A stretch of 64,000 nucleotides of DNA, from positions 124,001 through 188,000 of the forward strand of contig NZ_JACIUZ010000019.1 in NCBI RefSeq assembly GCF_014145505.1. Reading direction: 5' to 3'. A program made the position numbers and the translations under genes. Positions within the stretch are counted from its first letter, which is position 1. Every line of letters begins with the position of its first letter. Of this stretch, positions 8,151 through 17,073 are shown piece after piece. Origin of the DNA: Limosilactobacillus fastidiosus. GTDB lineage: Bacteria; Bacillota; Bacilli; Lactobacillales; Lactobacillaceae. The notes under the pieces are model-generated. The model worked only from the letters and a program-made list of their open reading frames with translations, made no database searches and was not told where the DNA came from.

Positions 8151-9392
8151 ATGAGTGAAAAGATTAGTCAACCCCGCAAGGATTTTCAACCGATCCTGTT
8201 AGGGACAGACTTTAATTGTTACGGAATGGCACGGTCTTTTTATCAAGAATTTGGTATTAAGAGTATTGCTTATGGAGTAATGCACATGGCACCAACTCGT
8301 TATACTAAGCTAGTTGATGTCCATGTTGTTGAAGGATTCAATGAGGATCCAGTATTTATTGAAACAATGCGTAAGATTGCTGCAAATCTTGATCCAAAGA
8401 AGAAGTATTTACTACTTTCTTGTGGAGATGGTTATACAGAATTGATCGCTAACCACTTGGATGAACTAAAAGAGCACTTTATTTGTCCATACGTAAATGC
8501 AGATCTCTTCAATAAATTGGGAACGAAAGAAACGTTCTATGACGCAGCAGAAAAATATGGGCTTCCTTACCCAAAAACAAAGATCATCACTAAGGAAGAA
8601 GTTGAATCTGGTGAATCAATTGAATTACCGTTTAATTTTCCAATTGCGTTAAAACCTTCTGATAGTGTCGAATGGCTTGATATTCACTTTGAAGGTCGAA
8701 AGAAGGCCTATGTTTTAGATAAGCGTGAACAATTTGATGAATTAATGCCAAAGATCTATGAGGCTGGTTATACCGGGAAAATGATCGCTCAGGACTTTAT
8801 TCCAGGTGATGATTCCAATATGCGGACTGTTAACGCTTATGTAGATTCTGAACACAATGTGCGGATGATTAGCCTAGCGCACCCATTGCTAGAGGATCCG
8901 TCACCAGTAGCGGTTGGTAACTATATGGTAATTTTGCCAGAAAAGGACATGGTGATTTATAAGACAATTCAAAAGTTCTTGGAAGAAGTAAAGTATGTTG
9001 GCTTTGCGGATTTTGACATGAAGTATGATCGGCGTGATAAGAAATTCAAGATTTTTGAAATTAACCTTCGTCAGGGTCGGAGTAGCTTTTACTGTACCCT
9101 TAACGGCTATAACTTAGCTAAGTATGTGGTTGACGACGTAATTGATCATAAGCCATTTAAGGGAACTGATTATGCTGAAGGAAATATGCTCTGGCTTAAT
9201 GCTCCCAAGAAGGTTTTCTATAAGTATGCTAAAGAAAATGAATATAAGGAAAAGGCTAAGAAGCTTTTGGAAGCAGGGCAGTGGGGCACGACTGCCTTTG
9301 ATAAGAACGATAGCTTTAAGCAACGGCTATTAATGCATTATTCATTCTGGTTGATTAATAAAAACTACCAAAAGTACTTTGTACAACGTTAA
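8151..9392 (+). CDS. ATP-grasp carboxylate-amine ligase, probable D-aspartate ligase for peptidoglycan
   Basis: The protein (413 aa) has ATP-grasp features: a lysine-bearing segment FPIALKPSDSVEW, MIAQDFIPGDDSNMRTV, and the metal-binding FADFDMKYDRRDKKFKIFEINLRQGRSSF. No signal peptide or membrane segment is seen, so it is cytosolic. Ligases of this type (Aslfm/AslA) attach D-aspartate to the third residue of the peptidoglycan stem precursor in enterococci and lactococci. The next two genes encode an AsnB/AsnH-like amidotransferase and a MurE-like ligase, which strongly suggests a cross-bridge operon; Limosilactobacillus walls have D-Asp bridges. The ATP-grasp family and the context are seen directly; the D-Asp substrate is inferred. 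The start ATG lies after a GAGGCAAG box. Confidence 0.75.
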   Translation: MSEKISQPRKDFQPILLGTDFNCYGMARSFYQEFGIKSIAYGVMHMAPTRYTKLVDVHVVEGFNEDPVFIETMRKIAANLDPKKKYLLLSCGDGYTELIANHLDELKEHFICPYVNADLFNKLGTKETFYDAAEKYGLPYPKTKIITKEEVESGESIELPFNFPIALKPSDSVEWLDIHFEGRKKAYVLDKREQFDELMPKIYEAGYTGKMIAQDFIPGDDSNMRTVNAYVDSEHNVRMISLAHPLLEDPSPVAVGNYMVILPEKDMVIYKTIQKFLEEVKYVGFADFDMKYDRRDKKFKIFEINLRQGRSSFYCTLNGYNLAKYVVDDVIDHKPFKGTDYAEGNMLWLNAPKKVFYKYAKENEYKEKAKKLLEAGQWGTTAFDKNDSFKQRLLMHYSFWLINKNYQKYFVQR

Positions 9393-9409
9393 GAAAAGGA
9401 GAACTAAAG

Positions 9410-11317
9410 ATGTGTGGAATTGTAGCCTTCGTTGATAACGAAGATCCAAAACTTAAAGATAGCTTGATTCGGAAAATGAAGAACCGGATCATCCACCGTG
9501 GACCAGACTCAGAAGGTCAATACGTAGACGAAAATGTTGCGCTTGGTTTCCGACGGTTAAGTTTCATCGACGTTAAGAGTGGTAACCAACCAATCTTTAA
9601 CGAAGATAACAGCATGGCTATTGAATTTAACGGTGAGATTTACAACTTTAAAGAATTACGGGAAGAATTAATTGATCTAGGACACACCTTTAAGACTCAT
9701 GCTGATACTGAGGTAATTCTTCACGGGTATGAGCAATGGGGTGACGATGTCTTAAAACGTCTCCGGGGAATGTTTGCCTTTATTATCTGGGACTTCAAAA
9801 ATAAGGATATGTTTGGTGCTCGGGATCACTTTGGGATTAAGCCACTTTACTACGGGAAAATGAACGGCACTTTCTTTGTTGGTTCTGAAATTAAGGCCTT
9901 TCTTGATCACCCAAACTTTAATAAGAAATTAAATAAGAATGCGTTAAAGCCTTACATGACTTTTCAATATTCAGCAACTCAAGAAACATTCTTTAAGGAT
10001 ATTTACAAGTTGCCAGAAGGCCACTACTTCCACTATAAAGATGGTCAATTTGACATGAAGGAATACTGGGATGCAGACTTTGATCCTCAAGACGAAGGGT
10101 TTGATAAGGCCGTTGATAACATTGAAGATATCGTGACTAATTCCGTTAAAGCACACTCTTTTGCTGATAAAGGGATTAAGGTTGGGTCCTTTCTTTCAGC
10201 TGGGGTTGACTCAAGTTACGTTACAGCAATGATGCGACCAGATAATACTTTTTCAATTGGTTTTGATAGTACTTATGATGAAACTAAGCAGGCACGTGAA
10301 CTTGCTGCTAAGCTCAATCTGAAGAATACTGATGCAAAATTAACAAATGAGGAAGCATTCCATACTTTCCCATTGATTCAATACTACTTGGATGAACCTG
10401 ACTCAAACCCATCAGTTATTCCACTATACTTCTTGACCCGTCTTGCTAAGGAAAATGGCTATAAGGCTATGCTTTCTGGTGAAGGAGCGGACGAATTATT
10501 TGCTGGTTACATTGACTACGGTTTTAACTCCAACTCAATGATAATCCGTTGGTTTACTGATAGGTTACGTGAATTACCACAAGAAAAGCGGTACAAGATT
10601 GCTAAGTGGTTAGAGGGCAAGCACTTCCATGGTCAATTACACATGTTCCGTGCATTGGCACCAGTTCGCGAATCGAAATTTATTGGACAAGCGTACATCT
10701 TCTCCCCAGATGAAGCCGCTGATATTCTTCAAGAGAAGTACAATTGTGGCCCAACAATTGATGATATTATTGACCCAATTTTGAAGAATGTTGAAGATAA
10801 GGACATTGATGAAGTTGCCAAGAAGCAATACCTTGACATTCACAAGTTCATGCCTGGTGATATCTGTTTGAAGGCCGATAAGATGAGTATGGCTAACTCA
10901 CTAGAATTGCGGGTACCGTTATTGGATCGTGAAGTGATGCGGGTTGCTGGTCATACACCAACAAAGTACCTCTTTAACCGTCACGGGACTAAGTGGGCTT
11001 TTCGGATGGCAGCTAACCGTCACCTTCCTGAAGAATGGGCAACACGGCCAAAGATGGGCTTCCCAGTTCCAGTTCGGGCATGGCTGCGCGAAAAGAAGTA
11101 CTATGAAGAAGTTCGAGACCTCTTTGAACAAGATTTTGTTAAGGAATTCTTTGACCAAGATAAGATTTTGAAGTTACTTGATGACAACTTCAACGATAAG
11201 ATTGACGGTCGACGGAAGATCTGGACAATTTACACCTTCTTGGTATGGTATAAGCAATACTTTATTGATGACTTCATTCCTGAAGAAGTTAAGAAACTTG
11301 ATGAGGTGGCTGAATAA
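9410..11317 (+). CDS. asnB: Class-II glutamine amidotransferase, AsnB/AsnH-like (asparagine synthase family)
   Basis: The protein starts MCGIVAF, leaving Cys2 as the N-terminal nucleophile of a class-II glutaminase domain, and has an asparagine-synthase ATP-pyrophosphatase domain with the PPi loop SAGVDSSY (usually SGGVDSS) around residue 265 and LSGEGADELFAGY. Length 635 aa is that of the cell-wall amidating branch. Family members either make asparagine or amidate peptidoglycan carboxylates (AsnB1 on mDAP in L. plantarum, AsnH on D-Asp in L. lactis). Because a separate asnA exists at 30.6 kb and the flanking genes are an ATP-grasp ligase and a MurE-like ligase, amidation of the D-Asp bridge to D-Asn is the likelier role. 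It is 17 bases behind the ligase with an AAAAGGAG site. Confidence 0.85.
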   Translation: MCGIVAFVDNEDPKLKDSLIRKMKNRIIHRGPDSEGQYVDENVALGFRRLSFIDVKSGNQPIFNEDNSMAIEFNGEIYNFKELREELIDLGHTFKTHADTEVILHGYEQWGDDVLKRLRGMFAFIIWDFKNKDMFGARDHFGIKPLYYGKMNGTFFVGSEIKAFLDHPNFNKKLNKNALKPYMTFQYSATQETFFKDIYKLPEGHYFHYKDGQFDMKEYWDADFDPQDEGFDKAVDNIEDIVTNSVKAHSFADKGIKVGSFLSAGVDSSYVTAMMRPDNTFSIGFDSTYDETKQARELAAKLNLKNTDAKLTNEEAFHTFPLIQYYLDEPDSNPSVIPLYFLTRLAKENGYKAMLSGEGADELFAGYIDYGFNSNSMIIRWFTDRLRELPQEKRYKIAKWLEGKHFHGQLHMFRALAPVRESKFIGQAYIFSPDEAADILQEKYNCGPTIDDIIDPILKNVEDKDIDEVAKKQYLDIHKFMPGDICLKADKMSMANSLELRVPLLDREVMRVAGHTPTKYLFNRHGTKWAFRMAANRHLPEEWATRPKMGFPVPVRAWLREKKYYEEVRDLFEQDFVKEFFDQDKILKLLDDNFNDKIDGRRKIWTIYTFLVWYKQYFIDDFIPEEVKKLDEVAE

Positions 11318-12856
11318 ATGCTCACACTAAAAGAAATCACTGATTTACTAAAAGAAAATAATCTTTATAAGGAAATTATTGTTAACGGTAACTGGTACTA
11401 TACCGTTCCAGAAAATGTGAAAAATACCGAGATTACCGATCTATCCTATGACTCCCGTAAGATCAGTGATGGCACCCTGTTTTTCTGTAAGGGTTTGAAA
11501 TTCAATCCTGAATATTTGGCAAGTGCCATTGAAAAAGGAGCAACGGCTGCGATCTCTGAACTTGTCTATACTGACGAGTTGGATCAGCAAGCTCAATCAA
11601 CGCCACAAATCATTGTTACTGATGTGCAAAAGGCAATGGCAGTAATTGCTCGTCACTTTTATGACTGTCCCGATGAAAAGCTTGAATTAATTGGCTTTAC
11701 GGGAACGAAGGGAAAGACCACTTCTGTTTACTTTACGCGCCATATCTTGGCACATGAATTTGGTCCAGTAGTTGGTCAATTTTCATCAATTGATGAATGT
11801 GTTGATGGGAAGAACTTTATTGAAGCTCACCTGACAACTCCAGAATCCTTAGATCTTTTCCGGATGATGAGAGAGGCTGTCGATAACGGAATGAAGTACT
11901 TGGCAATGGAAGTTTCTAGCCAAGCTTATAAGAAGTCACGAGTTTATGGTCTTCACTTTAACATTGGCGTTTTCTTGAACATTTCACCGGATCATATTAG
12001 TCCAGTTGAACACCCTACCTTTGATGATTATCTTTGGTGTAAGAGTCAGATTATCGTAAATAGTGATACTGTTATTCTTAATCGGGATATGAAGTATTAT
12101 GAGTTACTTGCACAAAAGGCTCATGAATTAGGCAAGAAGTTAATTACATTTGGTAGTGACGAAAGCGATGCTGATTACCGTTATCATGGTAAGGATCACG
12201 GTTACTTTGATGTTTCGTCACATAACGACACCTTGCCAGCAGTTAATGGTGAATTCCGAGTAATGATTCCAGGACACTTTAACTATAGTAATGCCTTAGC
12301 CGCAATCACGGTTAGTGCCCAACTCAAGGATGATTCAGCCGATTTTGCTCAAGGATTGAAGGAAACACGGGTTCCTGGCCGGATGGAATTTCTTAAAAAT
12401 AATGCTGGCCTAGTTGCCTGTGTTGACTATGCTCATAACTACTTGAGCTTATCTGAAAGCTTTAAATTTATGAAGCACGAATATCCTGATGGTCGGTTAA
12501 TTGTGGTCATCGGAGCTGCTGGTGGGAAGGCTGAATCCCGGCGGAAAGATGTTGGTCGGGCGCTTTCTGAATATGCCGATGTTGCAATCTTAACGAGTGA
12601 AGATAACTTCTTTGAAGACCCTCACCACATTGACGAAGCTATTAAGAAACACATTACTAACCCAAATGTTAAAGTAATTATTAACGTTGATCGGGTAGCC
12701 GCAATTAAGCAGGCATTTGAAATGGCTAAACCTGGCGATGCAATGTTTATGGCTGCAAAGGGCCGTGAACAATTCATGCACGAAAAGGGCCAAGATATCC
12801 CGTATATTGGTGATTACCAATTGTCACAGAAGCTAATGGAAGAGTATGATAAATAA
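11318..12856 (+). CDS. murE: MurE-like UDP-MurNAc-tripeptide ligase (non-DAP type)
   Basis: Mur ligases add amino acids to UDP-MurNAc precursors in the cytosol; MurE adds the third residue. Seen here are the N-terminal UDP-binding region with LSYDSRKISDGTLFFC, the ATP loop GFTGTKGKTTSVYF (about residues 127-140), the central and C-terminal Mur domains (KETRVPGRMEFL, AAKGREQF). The specificity motif that reads DNPR in DAP-adding enzymes is EDNFFEDP here (about residues 427-434), arguing against meso-DAP and for L-Lys or L-Orn. The ATG follows the asnB stop with no gap, so translation is coupled. Length 512 aa is slightly above the usual. Which diamine is used cannot be read from the sequence. 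Confidence 0.88.
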   Translation: MLTLKEITDLLKENNLYKEIIVNGNWYYTVPENVKNTEITDLSYDSRKISDGTLFFCKGLKFNPEYLASAIEKGATAAISELVYTDELDQQAQSTPQIIVTDVQKAMAVIARHFYDCPDEKLELIGFTGTKGKTTSVYFTRHILAHEFGPVVGQFSSIDECVDGKNFIEAHLTTPESLDLFRMMREAVDNGMKYLAMEVSSQAYKKSRVYGLHFNIGVFLNISPDHISPVEHPTFDDYLWCKSQIIVNSDTVILNRDMKYYELLAQKAHELGKKLITFGSDESDADYRYHGKDHGYFDVSSHNDTLPAVNGEFRVMIPGHFNYSNALAAITVSAQLKDDSADFAQGLKETRVPGRMEFLKNNAGLVACVDYAHNYLSLSESFKFMKHEYPDGRLIVVIGAAGGKAESRRKDVGRALSEYADVAILTSEDNFFEDPHHIDEAIKKHITNPNVKVIINVDRVAAIKQAFEMAKPGDAMFMAAKGREQFMHEKGQDIPYIGDYQLSQKLMEEYDK

Positions 12857-12940
12857 TGATGGGGTCAGATTACGCTATTTACCGTTTTTATGGTAAACTT
12901 TTCTTAGTTTTAATGATTTGAAATCGAGGGATAAAAGGTA

Positions 12941-13546
12941 ATGAAAGCATTTCGTCAAACGATGAGTTGGGTAATCCCAATTGTAATTGGATTATTGATT
13001 GCCCTGTTAATCAAGCAGTTCTTATTCCAAATTGTGCGGGTTGATGGTCCGTCAATGTTACCTAACTTGCAAAATAATGAACGGGTATTTTGTTTGAAGA
13101 CTGCAAAGATTCACCGCGGGAGTGTAATTGTCTTTGATGCCAATGGGGTTGATCCTCAGGTTGCTACTAAGACTGATTATGTAAAGCGGGTCATTGGTGT
13201 TCCGGGTGATACTGTCCGTTCAGATAATGGTAATATCTACGTTAATGGGCGGAAAATTAATCAGAACTACATTAACAAGACCCAACGAACTTCTGGAACC
13301 GGTGATTGGACATTAAGAAGTGTTTCAGTTCAAAATAACTGGTTACGAAACAGTGGCGCAACAAGGGTTCCGAAGGGTGAATACTTTGTCCTTGGGGATC
13401 ACCGGAGCGTTTCTAATGATGGCCGTTACTGGGGATTTGTACCAAAGAGCAAGATCGATGGCGTTGTTAAGGTTCCTTCTTGGACTGGGACAGCCACGAC
13501 ACGATACAATGTTAATCAAGAATGGAAGCACTATTGGGCAAACTAA
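12941..13546 (+). CDS. lepB: Signal peptidase I
   Basis: A type I signal peptidase that removes signal peptides from exported proteins at the outer face of the membrane. One N-terminal membrane segment (residues about 10-31) is followed by the catalytic Ser38 in GPSMLP and the general-base Lys82 in DYVKRVIGVPGD; the C-terminal box is GDHRSVSNDGRYWG, a variant of GDNRxxSxDSR. Length 201 aa is normal for lactobacilli. It stands alone between the cross-bridge operon and a terminator. Upstream, an inverted TTTACC/GGTAAA repeat lies near a possible extended -10. Confidence 0.95.
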   Translation: MKAFRQTMSWVIPIVIGLLIALLIKQFLFQIVRVDGPSMLPNLQNNERVFCLKTAKIHRGSVIVFDANGVDPQVATKTDYVKRVIGVPGDTVRSDNGNIYVNGRKINQNYINKTQRTSGTGDWTLRSVSVQNNWLRNSGATRVPKGEYFVLGDHRSVSNDGRYWGFVPKSKIDGVVKVPSWTGTATTRYNVNQEWKHYWAN

Positions 13547-13585
13547 AGTGTAAGCTCAAATAAATACCGTATTTTAAATTTTATA

Positions 13586-13637
13586 AACTGTTCTAAAGAT
13601 TCTAGCAAAAAACTAGTATTCTTAGGGCAGTTTTTTT
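13586..13637 (+). terminator. Intrinsic terminator after lepB
   Basis: AAACTGTTCTAA...TTCTAG pairs with CTAG...TTCTTAGGGCAGTTT around an A-rich loop and ends in seven T. Confidence 0.75.
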
Positions 13638-13692
13638 ATCATTATTAGATAATACGATGGATAGAGATCCATTTTTGATAGGAGAATAAATA

Positions 13693-14697
13693 ATGCGTTC
13701 AAAAAAATTATCAGTAATCTTATTAACAGCCACTTTAGCAATAACGTTAGTTACACCCCCAGTTTCACAGGTTATTGTTCATGCGGATGATCAGGTGACG
13801 ACGAGTTCGAACTCAACTTCAACTACTCAGACACACACATTGAATAAGTCATACGTTGTTTATGGTGCTGGGGCAACAGATAAAAATGAATTGAGTAATA
13901 TTTTGGGGGTTAATGGCGAATTTACGACGCTTACGGCAACTGCTAGTGATTATCAAAAGTACATTAATCCAAATGATTCAACTACCAATGCAGCTATGGT
14001 CAGCTCAGTTTCCATTGTTCCTACTGATCCAGGTTCTGGGGTTAAGGTAAACGTGAAGAAGTTTAATGGCCAGAGTAATATTACTAAGGTAACTGCTCAG
14101 CAATATGCAATGGTGGCCCAAATGGCGGGGGTGACGGACGTGACAATTACGGTTTCTGCTAACCGCCCAGTATCAGGTGAATCAGCACTTACAGGGGTTT
14201 ATAAGGCGTTAAATGCGGATGGTATTGATTTAAATAGCCAGAACACTCAATCAGCTAACCAAATGTTGAGTGCGACAAATGATGCAATTGATGCCAATAA
14301 GGATGATAGTAGTTATCCTGGTAAATTAATGGCAGCTGTTGGTGATACGACTAAAGAGATCAACAAGCAAAAACGTAGTGGAGAACAGCCAACGCAAGTT
14401 CAAATCGAAAATACCTTGAACCAAAACCTGAAGAGACAGAATATTTACAATGAAACAAAGAACCACACAACCACGATTGTAAATGCACTAGTTCAGTTCA
14501 ATAACGCCCCGATTAGTTCAAGTAAGGACTATAGTTCTCATGTTAGCGACACAATTAATAATGTTAAAAATTCGACTGGTGATATGATGAATAAGGCTAA
14601 GCAGTTCTTAAATTCAGAGGACGGTAAAGCTGCCCAGCAACAGGCTCAGTCTTGGTGGAATCGCTTTGTGAACTGGATTCAGAGATTCTTCAATTAA
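13693..14697 (+). CDS. Secreted DUF1002-family protein
   Basis: The 334-aa product begins with a clear signal peptide (KKLSVILLTATLAITLVT, probable cleavage after VHA near residue 31) and then matches my memory of the DUF1002 family in Bacilli: SYVVYGAGATDKNELSNIL near the mature N-terminus and the ARRPVSGESALTGVYKAL-like stretch in the middle. The C-terminus is an aromatic amphipathic tail (WWNRFVNWIQRFFN) that could touch the membrane. Its function is unknown. AGGAGAA precedes the ATG. It is monocistronic, with a terminator before and the brnQ T-box leader after. Confidence 0.75.
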   Translation: MRSKKLSVILLTATLAITLVTPPVSQVIVHADDQVTTSSNSTSTTQTHTLNKSYVVYGAGATDKNELSNILGVNGEFTTLTATASDYQKYINPNDSTTNAAMVSSVSIVPTDPGSGVKVNVKKFNGQSNITKVTAQQYAMVAQMAGVTDVTITVSANRPVSGESALTGVYKALNADGIDLNSQNTQSANQMLSATNDAIDANKDDSSYPGKLMAAVGDTTKEINKQKRSGEQPTQVQIENTLNQNLKRQNIYNETKNHTTTIVNALVQFNNAPISSSKDYSSHVSDTINNVKNSTGDMMNKAKQFLNSEDGKAAQQQAQSWWNRFVNWIQRFFN

Positions 14698-14751
14698 AGT
14701 TAATTTGACGAATAGAGTAACTTTTTATATATTAATAAACAACAGTTAACG

Positions 14752-15005
14752 ATTAAATACAGTGATTAGGAGTCAATATTGACCCTGAGTAGGTGAAAGT
14801 CAGGGAAATCGGTTTGAAAAGAAAGTAACCTATGAGTAGTTAGGGTGACGGAGAGAAGTCCTAACCGTGAGCGACCGTTATTGCATCATCGTATTTTGAT
14901 TTAATTCCAATGTACGAGCTAAGGCATTGTTAGGGATAATGGTGTAAAAAAGGTGGTAACACGTTCTGGCGTCCTTTAAGCAACTAGCTTAAAGGACGTT
15001 TTTAA
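14752..15005 (+). promoter_or_regulatory. T-box riboswitch leader of brnQ
   Basis: The roughly 250-base leader carries the T-box core GGTGGTAACACG (about 14952-14963), an upstream set of stem-loops, and a terminator with arms CGTCCTTTAAG/CTTAAAGGACG (14970-14998) plus T-run. Uncharged cognate tRNA would favour the antiterminator and switch on brnQ. By gene context the tRNA should be a branched-chain one; I could not fix the specifier codon. Confidence 0.85.
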
Positions 15006-15046
15006 TTGTTGACGGTTAAGAGAGATTTATTTGGGGGAAATAAAAA

Positions 15047-16411
15047 ATGAAAGTGACAAAAGTTACGGGGCGGCAAACTTTGGTAATTGCATCCTTAATT
15101 TTTGGTGTGTTATTTGGTGCAGGAAACCTTATTTTTCCGGTCCACTTAGGACAATTGGCAGGAGCTCACTGGTTGAGCGCAAGTAGTGGCTTTTTGATTT
15201 CCGGGGTCCTTTTACCGTTACTGGCATTACTAGCAATTAGTATTACGCGTTCAGACGGTATTTATGATCTGGCACGGCCGATAGGGCACTACTATGCACT
15301 GATCTTTTTAGTCCTTGTTCAAGCAACACTAGGTCCACTATTTGCGATGCCGCGGACAGCAACAGTTCCATACACTATTGGTTTTGCCCCGCATGTTTCA
15401 GTAAGTGCTAATTCATTTGGCTTATTAATTTACACCGGAATCTTCTTTGCAATTGTGTATGGTTTAACCGTTACTGAAGCAAAAATTACGGATCTTATTG
15501 GAAAAATTCTTAATCCAATTTTCCTTGTCATGCTGTTCATTATTTTTTTCTTGGCGTTTATTAAGCCAATGGGGAATACACAAACAACACCAGTTACGGT
15601 GGAATATACTCACCACGCATTTACGAGTGGCTTTCTCCAAGGATATAACACCATGGATATTCTGGGATGTTTAGCCTTTGGTGTCGCAGTAATTAGTGCG
15701 ATTAAGGATTTAGGTATTCAAGACACAAGAAAGATTTCATGGACCACTGCTAAAAGTGGGACAGTGGGGATCTTGGGAATCGCCGTTATTTATATGTTTC
15801 TGATTTGGATGGGGGCAACTAGTCTTCACCAGTTTAAGATTGCGGATAATGGGGGAATAACATTATCCCAGATTGCTGACCACTACATGGGAGTTGCGGG
15901 AAATGCATTATTAGCGACCTTGACCTCCGTTACGTGTTTAACAACTGCGATGGGGCTGGCGGCTGCCTTTTCGGAGGATCTACACCACTTGTTTCCCCGG
16001 ATTTCTTATAAAGTATTTTTATTGATCAACTGCTTTTTTTCACTCTTGGTCGCTAACCTAGGCCTAGATAAAATTATTACTTGGTCAACTCCGGTCTTAA
16101 TGTTTCTTTACCCATTGGCAATTACTTTAACGCTTTTGGGAATTACATCACCGCTTTTTAAGACCGACCCGATTGTTTATCAGGTGACGACAGGTTTAAC
16201 CCTTATCCCAGCAATTTTTGACTTGGTAAATCATTTGCCAGCAGTATTGCAAAAGACAGTGGTTGCTCAGGCGATGGTTGGGATTGCCCACCACTATTTT
16301 CCGCTATTTTCCTTAGGATTTTCGTGGATTCCCTTTGCTACTGTTGGATTTATCGTTGGTAATTGCGTTCGATTGTTACGAAATAAAAACAAGAGGGTTA
16401 AACAAAATTAA
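15047..16411 (+). CDS. brnQ: Branched-chain amino acid:cation symporter, LIVCS family
   Basis: BrnQ carriers import leucine, isoleucine and valine with Na+ or H+. The protein is 454 aa with about twelve hydrophobic segments and the characteristic N-terminus LIFGVLFGAGNLIFPVHLGQLAG, plus LGPLFAMPRTATVPYTIGF. A GGGGGAAAT box precedes the ATG. The T-box leader ties import to charging of a tRNA, as expected for organisms auxotrophic for branched-chain residues. Monocistronic. Confidence 0.93.
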   Translation: MKVTKVTGRQTLVIASLIFGVLFGAGNLIFPVHLGQLAGAHWLSASSGFLISGVLLPLLALLAISITRSDGIYDLARPIGHYYALIFLVLVQATLGPLFAMPRTATVPYTIGFAPHVSVSANSFGLLIYTGIFFAIVYGLTVTEAKITDLIGKILNPIFLVMLFIIFFLAFIKPMGNTQTTPVTVEYTHHAFTSGFLQGYNTMDILGCLAFGVAVISAIKDLGIQDTRKISWTTAKSGTVGILGIAVIYMFLIWMGATSLHQFKIADNGGITLSQIADHYMGVAGNALLATLTSVTCLTTAMGLAAAFSEDLHHLFPRISYKVFLLINCFFSLLVANLGLDKIITWSTPVLMFLYPLAITLTLLGITSPLFKTDPIVYQVTTGLTLIPAIFDLVNHLPAVLQKTVVAQAMVGIAHHYFPLFSLGFSWIPFATVGFIVGNCVRLLRNKNKRVKQN

Positions 16412-16487
16412 GAAATTAAATGAGTGATTTTTATGCTGATTTTGGTTATACTTGGTTCAACTAAAATTAGTAAAGGGGCGATTAATA

Positions 16488-16982
16488 ATGGAGATCACGA
16501 TCAATGGTGAAAAACGGCAATTAGTTGGTAATCCGCCAGTAGTTGGTGACGAATTCCCGCACTTTAAGGTATTTGATAAGAATGACGATAAAATAAAAAC
16601 TCGTCAGTTACTTGGAAAGGTAACGTTATTAAGTGTTGTTCCAGATATTAATACTCCAGTATGTAGTATTCAAACAAAGAAGTTTAACTCAACGATGGAT
16701 CAGTTCCCGGACGTTAACTTCTTAACGATCTCAACCAATACGATTGAAGATCAACAAAAATGGTGTGCAGCTGAAGGTGTTAAGAACATGCAGTTGGTAT
16801 CTGACAAGGAAGAATCCTTTGGTTACGCCTCCAAGTTACTAATTCCAGACGAAGGAATCCTTGCGCGGTCAGTTTGGATCCTTGATAAGGAAGGAAAAGT
16901 TGTTTACCGCCAAATTGTTGAAGAATTAACAGATGAACCTGATTACGATCAGGCATTGGCAGAATTGAAGAAGTTAATCTAA
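16488..16982 (+). CDS. tpx: Thiol peroxidase (Tpx), atypical 2-Cys peroxiredoxin
   Basis: Tpx reduces hydrogen and organic peroxides with electrons from thioredoxin. The peroxidatic Cys59 is in PDINTPVCSIQT and the resolving Cys93 in QKWCAAEGVKN, the spacing typical of Tpx. A TTG 36 bases upstream is in frame, but AAAGGGG at 16472-16478 is 9 bases before the ATG at 16488, which gives the standard 164-aa protein MEITINGEKRQL. A TATACT at 16447-16452 is a possible -10. It ends at a strong bidirectional terminator. Confidence 0.94.
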   Translation: MEITINGEKRQLVGNPPVVGDEFPHFKVFDKNDDKIKTRQLLGKVTLLSVVPDINTPVCSIQTKKFNSTMDQFPDVNFLTISTNTIEDQQKWCAAEGVKNMQLVSDKEESFGYASKLLIPDEGILARSVWILDKEGKVVYRQIVEELTDEPDYDQALAELKKLI

Positions 16983-17002
16983 TACTGATTATTAAATAAA
17001 GT

Positions 17003-17045
17003 ATAAAGACCTCAAGTTCGATAGAATTGAACTTGAGGTCTTTAT
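17003..17045. terminator. Bidirectional terminator between tpx and the MenA-like gene
   Basis: A perfect 17-bp stem (ATAAAGACCTCAAGTTC and its complement, loop of 9) lies between convergent genes and has A/T runs on both sides. Confidence 0.85.
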
Positions 17046-17073
17046 CAATGTTAGCGGTAATTAAATTAGTTTA

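Noticed and set aside
12880-12935. TTTACC/GGTAAA inverted repeat before lepB as terminator or operator
   Set aside because: The stem is only 6 bp and no regulator can be tied to it; a possible extended -10 overlaps it.
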